Source: Chara braunii (Eukaryota > Streptophyta > Charophyceae > Charales > Characeae). From it: a DNA stretch of 48,400 nt. The DNA is taken from contig BFEA01000471.1 in assembly GCA_003427395.1 (NCBI GenBank), forward strand, positions 263,869-312,268, read 5' to 3'. Shown here one piece after another: positions 32,216-42,340 of this stretch (its first letter is position 1; each line of letters starts with the position of its first letter). The notes beneath the pieces are model-generated. The model made no database searches. It was not told where the DNA came from and saw only the letters and a list, made by a program, of their open reading frames with translations. The translations under genes and the position numbers were made by a program.

Positions 32216-33000
32216 AGGTCACTGTTATATGGTAAACACTGAAACGTACTTTAGCCCACTACTGAAGGTGTTCTAACTCGTTCCTGCCAAACTTTGAACA
32301 CACGAACTGAATGAATGAATCTAATCATTTTTCATGGATAACATTCCTCAACCCCTACACATGGCCTCACTTATTCTTTCAAACCACGACCCCCACCCAC
32401 AACCTTATTCACAACCCTAAAATTGCGGTATAGTGGTTTTGCTTGTGTTTCATGCATGTCACAAGAAATTGTTACAAGTTCTAGTTGAGTGTCACTAGAC
32501 CACGATACGCTTGGAAATGTTTGGAGTTGAGCATGGCGTGCGCAGGTGCGCCCGATTGTTATAGGGGAATAAGGTAGGTTGATGTTGGTCTTTGATAATC
32601 ATAACAATGAGACTGAATGATAGAGAGAAGGTGCATAAATCTATGGGTCATACAACAATTTTCCAAACCACCTGAGACCAGTTATAAATAATTAAAAACC
32701 AACTCTTTAAGGTCGGGGTTATAATTCAATAACCGTCAACATATTTATAGTCTGTCACTTTTACACCACCTATAACTTTCCTACCTATTGATGTCGACCC
32801 TGAAATTGCTCTGCATGCAAAAAAAAAGAAGTCGGCACGACCCTCATTTTGACTAGCGTCGTCAATAATTTTGGTCCGACACCAAAACCACCGTATATTT
32901 GGTTTCCAAGCAAAAAAAGGTAAGGAGGGCTTAATCATTTGACCACTCCGATGTCGAGCGCATCGGTCCTGCACCGCATGTGGCAGCGCGGGACCCTCTC
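32216..33000. other. AT-rich, no gene recognised
   Basis: No RNA gene, domain or element terminus identified. Confidence 0.4.
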
Positions 33001-34450
33001 GGCCTCGTCATGCAAGAGTTGGACCAAACTCGTTACGAATACACAAAAGGAGCTTCCTTAGGCCGCTCCGGCCGAGTGCGCCAGTCATACCTCTTGCGAG
33101 CCCCTACGACAGGATAGGGTCTATGCGAGGCACAACTTACCTCCACCTTACGGGAGTTGTCACCTCCCTTCGGTGGGCGTATCCCCATCGAGCTACGAGT
33201 CCACAGTACGAAAGTTAATCAGTTGCAATCGCAGAGGTGGACCAGCCGAGGGCGTTTCTCGTTCGCTGTAGCATAGCGGGTACGCGTGGTAGTACGCCTA
33301 TCGGGCCCGCACGCGAACCGACATCTTGGGGGGCTGAAGTCCCAAGCGCGGCTCGTCGTCGATCGACTAGGACGCATCCCACACACCACGCGCACACCAC
33401 CCTACGAACACACAAAAAAAAAGCACACACACATACACGCGAAACGACACAACACAAACAACGCGACAACGCTCCTAGCCCCTCGGTAACCATCCCATAA
33501 CTCCTTGATGCGGAAATCGGATAGGCGTCGCGCGCGAGACTTAGTATAAAACCGCGCGGACGCAGGGCCTACTCATATCGACTAGCAATGCAAACGTACG
33601 CAAGTAGTCGCAGTGATGGCGTACCATGTAGTACCCATACTCATGCGGTCCTCGTTAATCCCGAGGATCGCGTTCGACACTCAAGTGTCGGCTGACACGC
33701 GCCTTGAGGGTTGATCTCTCGACGTTGGACAACCGCCATGCGCGGTTGAAGACCACACACCCTCTTCTGCACCTTATGCAGAGCGGGTGGTACACAGGTC
33801 CGTACCTGTGGTGACAGTCGTTTCTTGCTGCCTTGGAGGTGAGTTCCACTCCAGGCTTGGTCGAAAGTCAAGGGGTTTGACTTTGACGGCTGCCACGGAC
33901 TACAATGTCCAACTATAAAAATCCAAAAAACAAAGGTAGGCTGAAGGCCCCCCCCCCGGGCCCCCCCTCCTATCTCAAGGGAATCATGACCCTGGGGTAC
34001 CCTTTTTCGGTAGGCGCCAACGGCATATAATAACCATGAGCGCTCGCACATACATGCGAATCCCTTGGTCCCATAAATCCGCGCGGTTGCAGGTCTGTCC
34101 CATACCAACCAACGATGTCAATCATACGTGGTAATCGCGGCTTCGGCCTCGCGATATTGAATGGATGAAGGAATATATCGCGAGGGGTCACGGCTGAAGG
34201 ACATGCCGTTCGGCCCTCGCGACATTTCCGCCTTTAGGGTTGGGTGTCTCGACGGGCAGTGCAGATAGGCTCTGCGCGATGGGAAGTCCCTCGCCTGCAG
34301 AGTCTAGGGCTTGGGATGTCCTGGACAAGGACCTTGAATCCCGGCCCAGGACCAACGTCCAACTAAGAAACCCCCAAGATGCAAACAAGACAGAAGGACG
34401 GGTCTTCCCTATGCCTCTCAGTCATAGCCTTTAAGTAGGTTTTTAGCGCG
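33001..34450. other. GC-richer block, no gene identified
   Basis: Composition shifts to GC-rich with many CG dinucleotides between AT-rich neighbours. Two sub-blocks (about 33700-33930 and 34230-34375) share diverged words: gggttgatctctcgac/gggttgggtgtctcgac, and aatgtccaacta/aacgtccaacta. This suggests an old duplication. A TATA-like word (tataaaa) lies at about 33545. A minus frame of 155 codons (34108-33641) has no recognised domain. Probably an old mobile-element fragment, unproven. Confidence 0.35.
34148..34184. repeat. 10-bp perfect hairpin
   Basis: ctcgcgatat (34148-34157) and atatcgcgag (34175-34184) with a 17-nt loop. Confidence 0.8.
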
Positions 34451-35160
34451 GGGCCCCTTAGACCGCGCAAGCATTCATCCCAGGTACACCCATGTATACA
34501 TATATAGGGAGTAAGTATGTGACGATCACTTCTCACAGTCTCAGTGAGGTTCCTCACAACCATACGTATATATGTGGTGGTAGACAATGAAATCCAGGAT
34601 CTAAGCCACAGCTCATACCTGCAATCACATCAAAAAGTCAAACAACAGTCCACGCACTACACGGAGTCAACCCCAACCATTCTCGACACTCATACCCCTC
34701 GCTTTAGCCATGCAAGCCCCAATCTCTGGTCCAACCGACCATGATTAAATACTCAGTACCTTTGTTAAATGACCATTCAATAAAAGTCCGGGTGAAACCC
34801 TTAACAAACAAATAAAGTCGCAAGGGCTAAAGCCTTTTAGGTTGAATGTGGAGAGTGAGTTGGAATTGAGTCGTAGAACGATGAATCGGCAACCGACCTG
34901 TTATCTATGATAACAAAAGGTGGTCCTCAAGAGATCAGGCTGAGTCTAGTCCTGGACTCGAATCAAACGATCAAGAAGATCTGTAACACATGACAGGCCA
35001 ATCCCCAAGCTAAACCTATAAGTCCTTGGAGGACAATCACGATCCTACTCCAAAAATCTGCCTAGCTAACCAAGCCTAAGTCTACTCTTAAGCAGTGCCC
35101 AAAGCAAAAGTAGGCCTTGGCAGAGTCTCCCCTATACAGGGTGGATTGCCAGAATCGCCG
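34451..35160. other. no gene recognised; leads into the hairpin-rich block
   Basis: Mixed-composition DNA without domains. From about 34.8 kb onward the sequence has the same character (short repeated motifs, many small inverted repeats) as the following satellite. Confidence 0.4.
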
Positions 35161-35760
35161 CCTGTCAAAATATAATCTATCTCCTTTAACTGAGAAAATT
35201 TCGGCAGCGCTTCCCGTAGGAAAAGTGTCTTTTCATAATTTATATACGCTCAACTGTGAACAGCAAAAATAATATGTAACTCTGAAAAATCAAATTTTAT
35301 TTAACTCCCTGAGTTAGTAGAAATTTTGGCAGCAATCCCTTTAGAAAGGGAGACTTCCCAGATTTATACTAAGTCAGATTTGAACTCGAAAAGACAACTC
35401 GAGTCCAACTCAGAAAAAATCTGACTAACTCCTTAGTTTTTCAGAAATTTCGGCAGCACCCCCTCTAAAAAAGTGCTTTCCTAAAATTTATACAAAGCTA
35501 AGTTCAAAATTTGAGGGTAACCTTGACTTCTCAAAGTCCAATTTTGTCTAACTCTCTTAATTAGCAAAACTTTGGGCAACACTCCTTTTAAAAAATGAGA
35601 CTTCCCAGACTTCTACTAAGCCATGTATGTAAATTAGACAGTTGAGCTTTGAAAAGTCAAAACTTGACTAACTCCTTGGATTTGTATAAATTTCGGCAGC
35701 GCTTCCCGTAGAGAAAGTAGTTTGCCAAAATTTATACAAAGGATCCCAGAAAATGCGAAA
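35160..35760. repeat. diverged ~120-bp satellite, five units
   Basis: The motif aatttcggcagcrc (or close variants) recurs at 35197, 35332, 35446, 35568 and 35689. Each is followed by cttcc/cccty and, about 40 bases later, (a/c)agatttatactaag-like sequence, and each is preceded by taactcctt-like sequence. Some units carry inner stems, e.g. gtcagattt with aaatctgac near 35374-35424. No coding frame. Confidence 0.75.
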
Positions 35761-36005
35761 ATTGATCTAAGTAAAAAAAAAGTTCACTCATAAAATGTAG
35801 GAATTGAACTAACTCCTATCGCTCTGCACGTGGCGAACCTCTAAAGCAACTACCTGTCAACCTGACTCTCAGACCAAGTAGTAGCCTCACTTAGTCACAT
35901 GCAGGCCAAACCACAAAGGTAAGTACTCTCACCAACCCCAAATCCTTAGCAAACAATAGCTCATGCTCTCTCAGTGAGTTACCCCTTTATACCCAACTTA
36001 CATAG
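35761..36005. other. spacer between satellite and hairpin array
   Basis: No gene recognised; C/A-rich single-copy-looking sequence. Confidence 0.4.
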
Positions 36006-36009
36006 GGCA

Positions 36010-36970
36010 TAGGTCAGACCACCTGAACTTACAGAGCGCGCCTAACTTAGCCAGGCCTAAAGTCAGATCACCTAAACTTATAGAGCGCATCTGACTTAGC
36101 CAAATATACACAAAACAGAGGGCACAACTACTTCTCTCTTCTTTGGGCATATGACTAGGCCACTCTAGTCGCCCTGAACTATTTGAATAGCCAAGTTATA
36201 TATATATATCTCTGAACTTAATCTTCAAAGTGGACATAAGGCTGAGCCGCTCAACTTAGAACACTGCTCAGCCTGCCCAGGTTTACCTTTAGTTATATCT
36301 CTTAATTATACTCTCTTCAATTGTGATAAGCTATAGCCAGGCTACCTAAACTTATAGAACGGTCTGACTAGCCTGTTCTTAATAACATAGTAATATAATA
36401 TAGCCAAATTATAATCATTGGGTTCCAACGTGTGCGAGGCATTGGGTCAGACTACCTAAACTTATAGAGCGGTCTCATCATCTGCCAGGTTCGTTCCTCT
36501 CTGATCCAATCTGTGCGAGGCAGTGGGCCAGACCACCTAAACTTATAGAGCGGCCTGCCTCCTATCAGAATTATCCCCTCAGAACAAAACAGGGGAAGAG
36601 CTGAACCATTTAAACTTATAGAGCGGTTCAGACCTCCTCGTTCAGAACCAAAGAAACTGAAAAAAACCCAAGTAAAACAAGGCAACCCGAGATACCTAAA
36701 CTTATAGAGCGCCTTGGGTCCCTAAAAATCACTCACAGTCAAGCCCTCACAAGTGAGAGCAGTCAGGTCACCTAAACTTATAGAGCGTCCTGACTCTCCA
36801 TACAATTCACAGCACTGGGTCTCCCCAAACTTATGGGGACCTCCCAACCTCCAGAGCTTCAGGCCACCTAAACTTATAGAGCGGCCTGATGCTCCATGCA
36901 AACCAAAATAAACAAAGCGCTGGGCTCCCCCAAACTTATGGGGACCTCCCAACCCTAGCGACCCAACCAA
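36010..36970. repeat. array of hairpins with conserved loop and covarying stems
   Basis: Nine units carry the loop acctaaacttatagagc or close variants. Flanking stems differ in sequence but stay complementary. Examples are gtcagat/atctgac (36062-36068 with 36089-36095), ctgaacc/ggttcag (36601-36607 with 36625-36631), acccgag/cttgggt (36685-36691 with 36713-36719), agtcagg/cctgact (36761-36767 with 36789-36795) and tcaggcc/ggcctga (36859-36865 with 36883-36889). Units near 36336, 36449 and 36530 pair with a wobble or one mismatch; the one near 36014 pairs poorly. Two more units have the related loop aaacttat closed by cccc/gggg (about 36821-36840, 36924-36944). Further hairpins with other loops include ggctgagc/gctcagcc (36240-36273) and gactag/ctagtc (36153-36170). 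No protein is encoded. Confidence 0.85.
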
Positions 36971-38128
36971 ACTGCACACAATACTACCTTCCTCCCAACC
37001 TTCCCCCAGATGTAACCCCTTCTCTGATATAAATCTGCTTTCACACAATTAACAAAATAAAACTGAGGTTGCACACACATTCCTTTACTTAGTCTGAATT
37101 CAAGTCCTAAAAGTCAACCCAAAGTCAAATAAAGGGTTCACACCATACATTCAATCAACCATAGAGAGATGTACAAATAGGGGTTATAACCGGGTTTATA
37201 GAGGGAATCAGGGAATTACCACTCAGTTCCCTGCCTCCAGGACTCCTCCTGAGTCCCGACAGAGCTCCCACAATCGGTAGGGCGAACCTCCCACAAAGGC
37301 CTTGACGCAGATCACGGGTCACAAGCCCGCCTGCCGCCTTGCTCTCAGAACCAAAAGACCAGACTTAGAGTAAGAAGGGTAGAAAAAAAATAAAATTGAG
37401 ACTCTTAGATCCAAGGAGGGTGCGCTCAGACTCGCGTGAAAGGGCCTTGAAACCTTGACGCGCCTGAGGGCTCCGCAATGGCGGCCACTAAACTGCAATA
37501 AGCTGGTCAACGCCGAAGTCAAACTACTAAGAGAGACCCACCTGACGAACCCCCAAATCGCAGTGGCAACACCTCCTTGAAGTCTCGCTACCACTCCCCC
37601 ATGCTACAGCAGCAGCCTTCCCCTGCAGTCCAATTACCCGTCCTTCAGCCGCAGTTTGGCCACTAGATACAGCAACAGGCCCCGACAACAATCACAGGGG
37701 ACACCGCGCCGCTTTCTGCAGTCTCCAACGCAAGCCACAGCAACCGCAACCGGCATAGCAGCGGCGCAGTCCGATGCTGGCATCCGCCAATCGGGCCACC
37801 AACAACCATGAACTCAACAGATCGGCGACCAGTTTGCTCCACAGAACTTAGGAACAACAAAAATACAGTAGAGAACTCAGTAAACCGCTAACCTCGGCAG
37901 TTGTAACAGGCCCAGCGACCAACATCAAATGTAGCTTGCTGCTTCTACTACTCCAGCAAACAGGTACTCCACGGTCTGCCGTTAAGCCTGCGACCCTGCT
38001 GCCGTCTCCCACCGCTTCGCTGTTACGCTGGCTGTGCAGAACAGCACAACAGTTCACAGCTGAACCCTGAAACCTTGCGGCTCCATTCTTGCTGGGTTGC
38101 TCGATGCGGAAGCCAGGTCAGCGGCTCG
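36971..38128. other. no gene identified; further small hairpins
   Basis: Perfect short hairpins continue at 37209-37233 (cagggaa/ttccctg) and 37240-37256 (ggactc/gagtcc). 37.3-38.1 kb is moderately GC-rich with cagcagc words and short frames lacking domains. Confidence 0.45.
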
Positions 38129-39200
38129 TAGGTAAGTCTCTAGTTGGCCTCACGCACCTGTACGCTGCCCACGTATGCAGCAGCAGCAGTCAAAGGCAAA
38201 CGCAGACTCTCTCCATGCGGACCCTCATCAAGAACAGGTACGTGCCTTCGGCCCACTGGCCTCGCCTCCCTTTCGAACGACTCAGTCCTCCAGTAGCTCC
38301 AGCCCTGCTAGGTAAGCACTCTCTCCCCGTCTCACTTCGCGGTGTTGCTAGCGGCTGTGCTCCAAGAGGTTGCCTTCCGCATCCTTCCAATCCAAACGGA
38401 GTGGGACCATTCAACAGGTAACTCGTTCTTTATCCCCGTCAATCTCCTCTCTTCTCCCTCCCCATCTCTGCTCTTAGTCATCCTCTCCATCAGTGGCCGG
38501 CCTACCCATCCGATGTGCCCGTTCATAGCCACGGTCGAGTATATAATGTATCTGGCCCTCATCGTAAGCTAGATTCATGCATTCTTCATAGAGTCAAAGA
38601 AGCCTGCCGGGATGTTGGTGATCGAAACACGGAGGGGGCAGCATCGAAGTAAGTAGGATAATCCGCAGGGCCACCACTGCAATCAGCCCTGTGAACTGTG
38701 ACGATGGGGCTTGCACAACGAACCCGTAGGTACAGCGGGCACCATACTGACGGAGGACACGACGAGCACCACCGAACTGAATTGTGGGGGAGAAAACAAC
38801 AACAACAAACGCCACCAAGAGTACGCACGCGATCCCCAGTACAGCCTGCCAGGTAAGTCCGTAGCCGCGGCTCCCCCGCCCGTATTCCCCACGAACAGAT
38901 GAGCAAAATCGAATGAATTTACTGCCAGAACGTGGAAAGATACATCCCCCCGTTAAAGTGTTCTTCTCCTTCGTGCAGCTTTTGGAGCCCGCCCCTGCCG
39001 ACAGGTAAGTCTCAACCTTGTGGCTACTCCCCGCTACTGCCACCAATAGGATGGGAAAAATCGAGTGAATCTTCCGCTAGAATGAGGACGCCTGCACTGT
39101 CGTTTCTGCCTCTTCCTCCTGTATGCGCCGAGGCAGTTATGAGGAGTGATACACCCGCCCGTAGGCAAGCGCCCAACTGCACGACTGCCTTCATACTAAG
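38129..39200 (+). repeat. series of splice-donor-like segments
   Basis: aggtaagt or close variants occur at 38130, 38236, 38310, 38416, 38728, 38851, 39003 and (aggcaagc) 39173. The last three head similar segments sharing gaatgaat and ga(t)acat words at a spacing of about 150-170 bases. A pyrimidine tract ending gtgcag at 38978 would, with the donor at 39003, bound a 26-nt exon. This could be a multi-exon transcript with tiny exons or a tandemly duplicated non-coding segment. No protein is recognised. Confidence 0.4.
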
Positions 39201-39779
39201 CCAGTCGAGTAAACAACACACAAAAAAAAGAACGAATGAATCTTCACAAGACCCCGGCCAGATACATTTCCACGCAAAAACTTGTCTCCCCTAGCTCAGC
39301 TAAAGACCACCCTACCGCCACACCTAATCCGATACTGCCATCGGATTCACGCTGGCCCAAAACCCCTACTTACACTGTCCTTCTAGTCGATCCCGCTCGG
39401 AAATGAGTGCAACATTTTCTTTCCCATCCTACCTCAGCCAGCTCTCGCCATCGCTCCTCACACCTTCTCCCTTTTCTAGCTCCTCCCCCGCCGACTCTCC
39501 GTCCGAGCTGACTGTGCCACCGTGACCGCCTTGGCCAAATGCCCTGAGGCCGGTCTTTATACCGCCCAGATCCGTCCTGAATCGGGTGGGCTATGAAGTC
39601 TGGCCTCCACCACGCCTAACGCTCTGCGCTATCTCCATCGTCTCTTCCCTGCACGTACGCGCCCGTCACTGCTCCGTGCTGACGTCAACCCGCTAACACA
39701 CTGCTATCCAGCAATATGAAACGAACAAAAGCCCAGGGATTCCGAAGTGGAGCCGAAGCAAGCCAACCAACTGAAGGGA
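39201..39779. other. no gene recognised
   Basis: C-rich plus strand. Short frames only; no element ends or RNA gene found. Confidence 0.4.
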
Positions 39780-39873
39780 AGATATCATCCCCGATTTATA
39801 CGAGTCGTCCCTGCGCAGGCACCAAGCTGGTCTTCCCGATATCGCTCCAATTTTTAGCAGATGTCGCGAAACC
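39780..39873 (-). pseudogene. U6: U6 snRNA-derived sequence (minus strand), decayed
   Basis: The minus strand reads ctgctaaaaattggagcgat, then atcgggaagaccagcttgg, tgcctgcgcagggacgactc and gtataaatcggggatgatat. This tracks U6 from its 5' region to its 3' end with scattered substitutions. The ACAGAGA box is lost (atcggga) while AGC is kept. The 5' stem-loop is recognisable as ggtttcgcgacatc. Too diverged to work in the spliceosome; an old retrocopy or part of a U6-containing repeat. Confidence 0.7.
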
Positions 39874-39922
39874 TGAGCTGGAGAGCGCCCTACGGCCCTT
39901 CGAGGCTTGAATAACCCCAAGC

Positions 39923-39986
39923 GCCTCAGTACCACCCCGCCTTAACAGGACTACGCCTCAGTACCACCCCGCCTTAACAGGACTAC
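39923..39986. repeat. 32-bp perfect tandem duplication
   Basis: Two exact units starting gcctcagtaccaccccgcct at 39923 and 39955, lying between the two U6-like sequences. Confidence 0.95.
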
Positions 39987-40034
39987 GCAGGGATCTGGCC
40001 TCCTCTTGGGGCCAGGTTCGAACAGGTGCGCCTT

Positions 40035-40123
40035 CCCTTTTCTCCAATTCATGTGTACCATCCATGCGCAGCGGCTAAGCGAATCTTCTCTGTATCGATC
40101 TTAGCGGATATTCCGAAGGGCCT
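40035..40123 (-). pseudogene. U6: U6 snRNA-derived sequence (minus strand), second copy
   Basis: The minus strand reads gcccttcggaatatccgcta (5' stem), atcgatacagagaagattcg (ACAGAGA intact, AGC changed to CGC), ctgcgcatggatggtacaca and gaattggagaaaaggg. It has a 5-base deletion in the aattgg segment. It lies upstream, in minus orientation, of the 39873-39780 copy. About 24 bases before the U6 5' end are similar in both copies (ccgt.ggg...), which suggests the repeated unit is larger than U6 itself. Confidence 0.7.
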
Positions 40124-40269
40124 GCACAGGTCAGTGCCCCACGGCACTGCTATTTCCTGCATGGTTCTGGCTCCCTTCCTGAACCGGATTCGGGCAAATT
40201 TCAGACCCTTTAACTCCCGTAAGCCCTCAGGCCCCAGACAACTCAAAATATTCGGTTTAACTCATCAGG

Positions 40270-40340
40270 TTCCACCATCTAAATCCGAACTCGGGTCTGT
40301 ACTTCAACAGTTCAACAGTGTACCCGCTGAGCTAGGCTCT
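40270..40340 (-). mobile_element. tRNA-derived SINE head (minus strand), family 1
   Basis: The minus strand has A box tagctcagcgggta (40334-40321) and B-box-like gagttcggattt (40292-40281). It aligns with the head at 22955-22880 through ggtacac, gaac, gtt, tacag, gttcg and agatgg. About 150 bases further along the same strand the U6-derived sequence at 40123 begins, so the two may belong to one composite retroposon. Confidence 0.55.
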
Positions 40341-41400
40341 TGGGCAGCTGCTACCCCCCCCCCCCCCAACTGCGTCCCAGGGCAAAACGGGCGCCGTAAA
40401 AAAAGGGTGACGAAATCATATATATAAAATAGAGAAGGGGTAGCCCCAGCCCAGTCACGAAGCCAGCTTGTAATTGCACTTCAGGCAATCCCATGAATAC
40501 GCCACACCCCACGCGACCCCGCCGCTAGAGAGGAAAAACAGGCCACGGGCCCTATCAAGGCCCTCTCCTTGGCCCGCGGCGCTGGCCCGCGGTTGACTCC
40601 CCTGATAAAATTAAGGGGGATAGTCCGCGTGACCCTGACCCCTTAGCTTTTCCCTGCTGCATCGCTCCCGCGCCATCGTTTGCTGGCCTCGATCCACGTA
40701 CTTCTGCCGTGCGAACCCAATGTCGTAACCTATAGGGCTATGCCCAAGCCTGAAACTAACTCGCGCGAATTTCGCTATAGGCGGTGCGCCCTACCGCCAA
40801 GGGCTGGGAAAACAGCCCTAACCTCTCCTTCCCCTTCAACCGTGCGCCCAGCCGCCGAGTATCCACGCCGTCTTGTCTTACGTCGCATCGCGGCAACCAT
40901 CCATACCTTCCCACGTGCCGAGCTACCACCGACCGAACGCAATAAGTAAGACGACATATCTTTTAACCCTAAGTTTTAATCAATAAACAAAAACAAACCG
41001 GATGTTTTTACCGGTGTCGCGATTAATTTCAAACGGGAAAATCACACGCGCGCCTTAAAACTGCGCGCCCACTCACCCTTCCTTCTCAGACAAACCTTAG
41101 CCTGCGTGCGGACGATCCCCGCATTTTTCCGCGCAGACACTAAAAAATCCAAGTTAACCAAGCCTTTCTGTCACTTGCAAAAACCAAGGCGGATACCCTT
41201 GTAAGGATATTCGCGCTGACACTGAGTCTCCCGAATAATTTAACATTTTACAAGATTTGAGTTTGTGAAGGTTATTGCTCTCCTTAGCTGAGTTAAGAAT
41301 GCAACTCACCAAACAAATACATCTCTAACTTGTGTTTCGATAACTGGTAAAGCAAACTACCTGCACCAACTTGGTCTGAGATTTTGACCTCTTTCAAATA
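40341..41400. other. no gene recognised
   Basis: Starts with a C-run (about 40356-40370). GC-rich up to about 40.9 kb, including a duplicated tggcccgcgg word near 40572-40593, then AT-rich. A small hairpin (accgg...ccggt) lies near 40998-41013. No domain identified. Confidence 0.4.
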
Positions 41401-41409
41401 AACGATAAT

Positions 41410-41726
41410 GCTACGTTGCGACAAGTACTCACCCCCGTACGAGTACAAGTCGTATTCATTTTTCGTACGCTACTCGTACTCTAGGGCTTGTAGGACTTTT
41501 TTTTTAATGGTTTTATTTTTTTTTCTCAAATTCTAATAAGAATCTGCAAATGGTGCTCAGCCATATGTTGCTTGTTTTGTGATGTTACAATACCTTTTTT
41601 TGCGGATTTTTTTGATGACTTTTTTTTTTCGTACGGGAATGTACGGAGACGTATAGGTTCCCATACAGATATTACCTGTACGTTTCATACGAAAAAGCCC
41701 CGTACGTGTACGTTCGGTAACGTAGC
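41410..41726. mobile_element. 317-bp MITE-like element, gctacgttrc ends, gataat duplication
   Basis: Inverted ends gctacgttgc (41410-41419) and gtaacgtagc (41717-41726) match with one mismatch. They are immediately flanked by gataat on both sides (41404-41409, 41727-41732). Subterminal regions on both ends are rich in cgtacg/gtac words in mirrored order. There is no coding capacity. Terminal inversion plus target duplication indicate a non-autonomous DNA transposon. The superfamily is uncertain because the duplication length (6, possibly 7) is not diagnostic. Confidence 0.75.
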
Positions 41727-41755
41727 GATAATGTGATAGTATATTTGACTTCGTC

Positions 41756-41791
<36 letters not shown>

Positions 41792-42110
41792 CAATCGTTT
41801 TTCGAAACGTAATGAGTCAATAATTTGATAAAAAAATATAAACATTTATCTTGAACTACTACAACCTTATTCTTTTATGGTATATTTAAAAAGATAGGCA
41901 TCATTTCTTATTTTCATTTGTTTATTATTCACAGTACTGACAAAGTTGAAATGCGTATAAACAACAAGACGAGGTGGTTGAAGCAAGATGGATAAGTTGG
42001 GGTTCTGCCTAACCATACATTTATGGAAAACTGAAGATTTTTTTTTTTTTTTTTAAGTCTGGAGGAAAACTTATTTAGGGAGACTCAACCCAATCTTTGT
42101 TATTTCGTGA
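41727..42110. other. AT-rich with two T-runs
   Basis: T-runs at about 41761-41786 and 42038-42054; on the minus strand they would be poly(A) tails. No gene recognised. Confidence 0.5.
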
Positions 42111-42340
42111 GTAGGAGGGTTTTGAACCTTAGTCTACATAGTGGATATTTGATAGGTTAATAGTGGGTATTTAATAAGTTAACCTATTGGGTTTGAAACC
42201 CATTTGGACATGGTAAGGTGCCCTCGCCACTTATAGAGTTCGTTAAGGGGGGAGCTTTGGTAGGAGACTGTAGGGTTTTTGGCTCGATGGTGGAGATACG
42301 ATTTGGCGTGGGGTTTGAACCCACCCCCTGTGTTTTTTTA
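42110..42340. other. tRNA T-arm-like words, possible SINE remnant
   Basis: gggttttgaacctt, gggtttgaaaccc and ggggtttgaacccacc occur within 200 bases, and ttggctcgatggtgg precedes the last one. They resemble B and A boxes, but the spacing (about 33 nt) is short. A T-run at 42038-42054 would fit a minus-strand tail. Orientation is ambiguous; low confidence. Confidence 0.25.

Noticed and set aside
33135-33205. tRNA-like A and B boxes on the minus strand (tagctcgatgggg ... ggtgacaactccc)
   Set aside because: Start-to-start spacing of about 31 nt is too short for a normal tRNA-type promoter and no cloverleaf forms.
33641-34108. 155-codon minus frame in the GC-rich block
   Set aside because: No recognisable domain, Kozak-like context, neighbouring exon or codon pattern supports it; GC-rich DNA yields long frames by chance.
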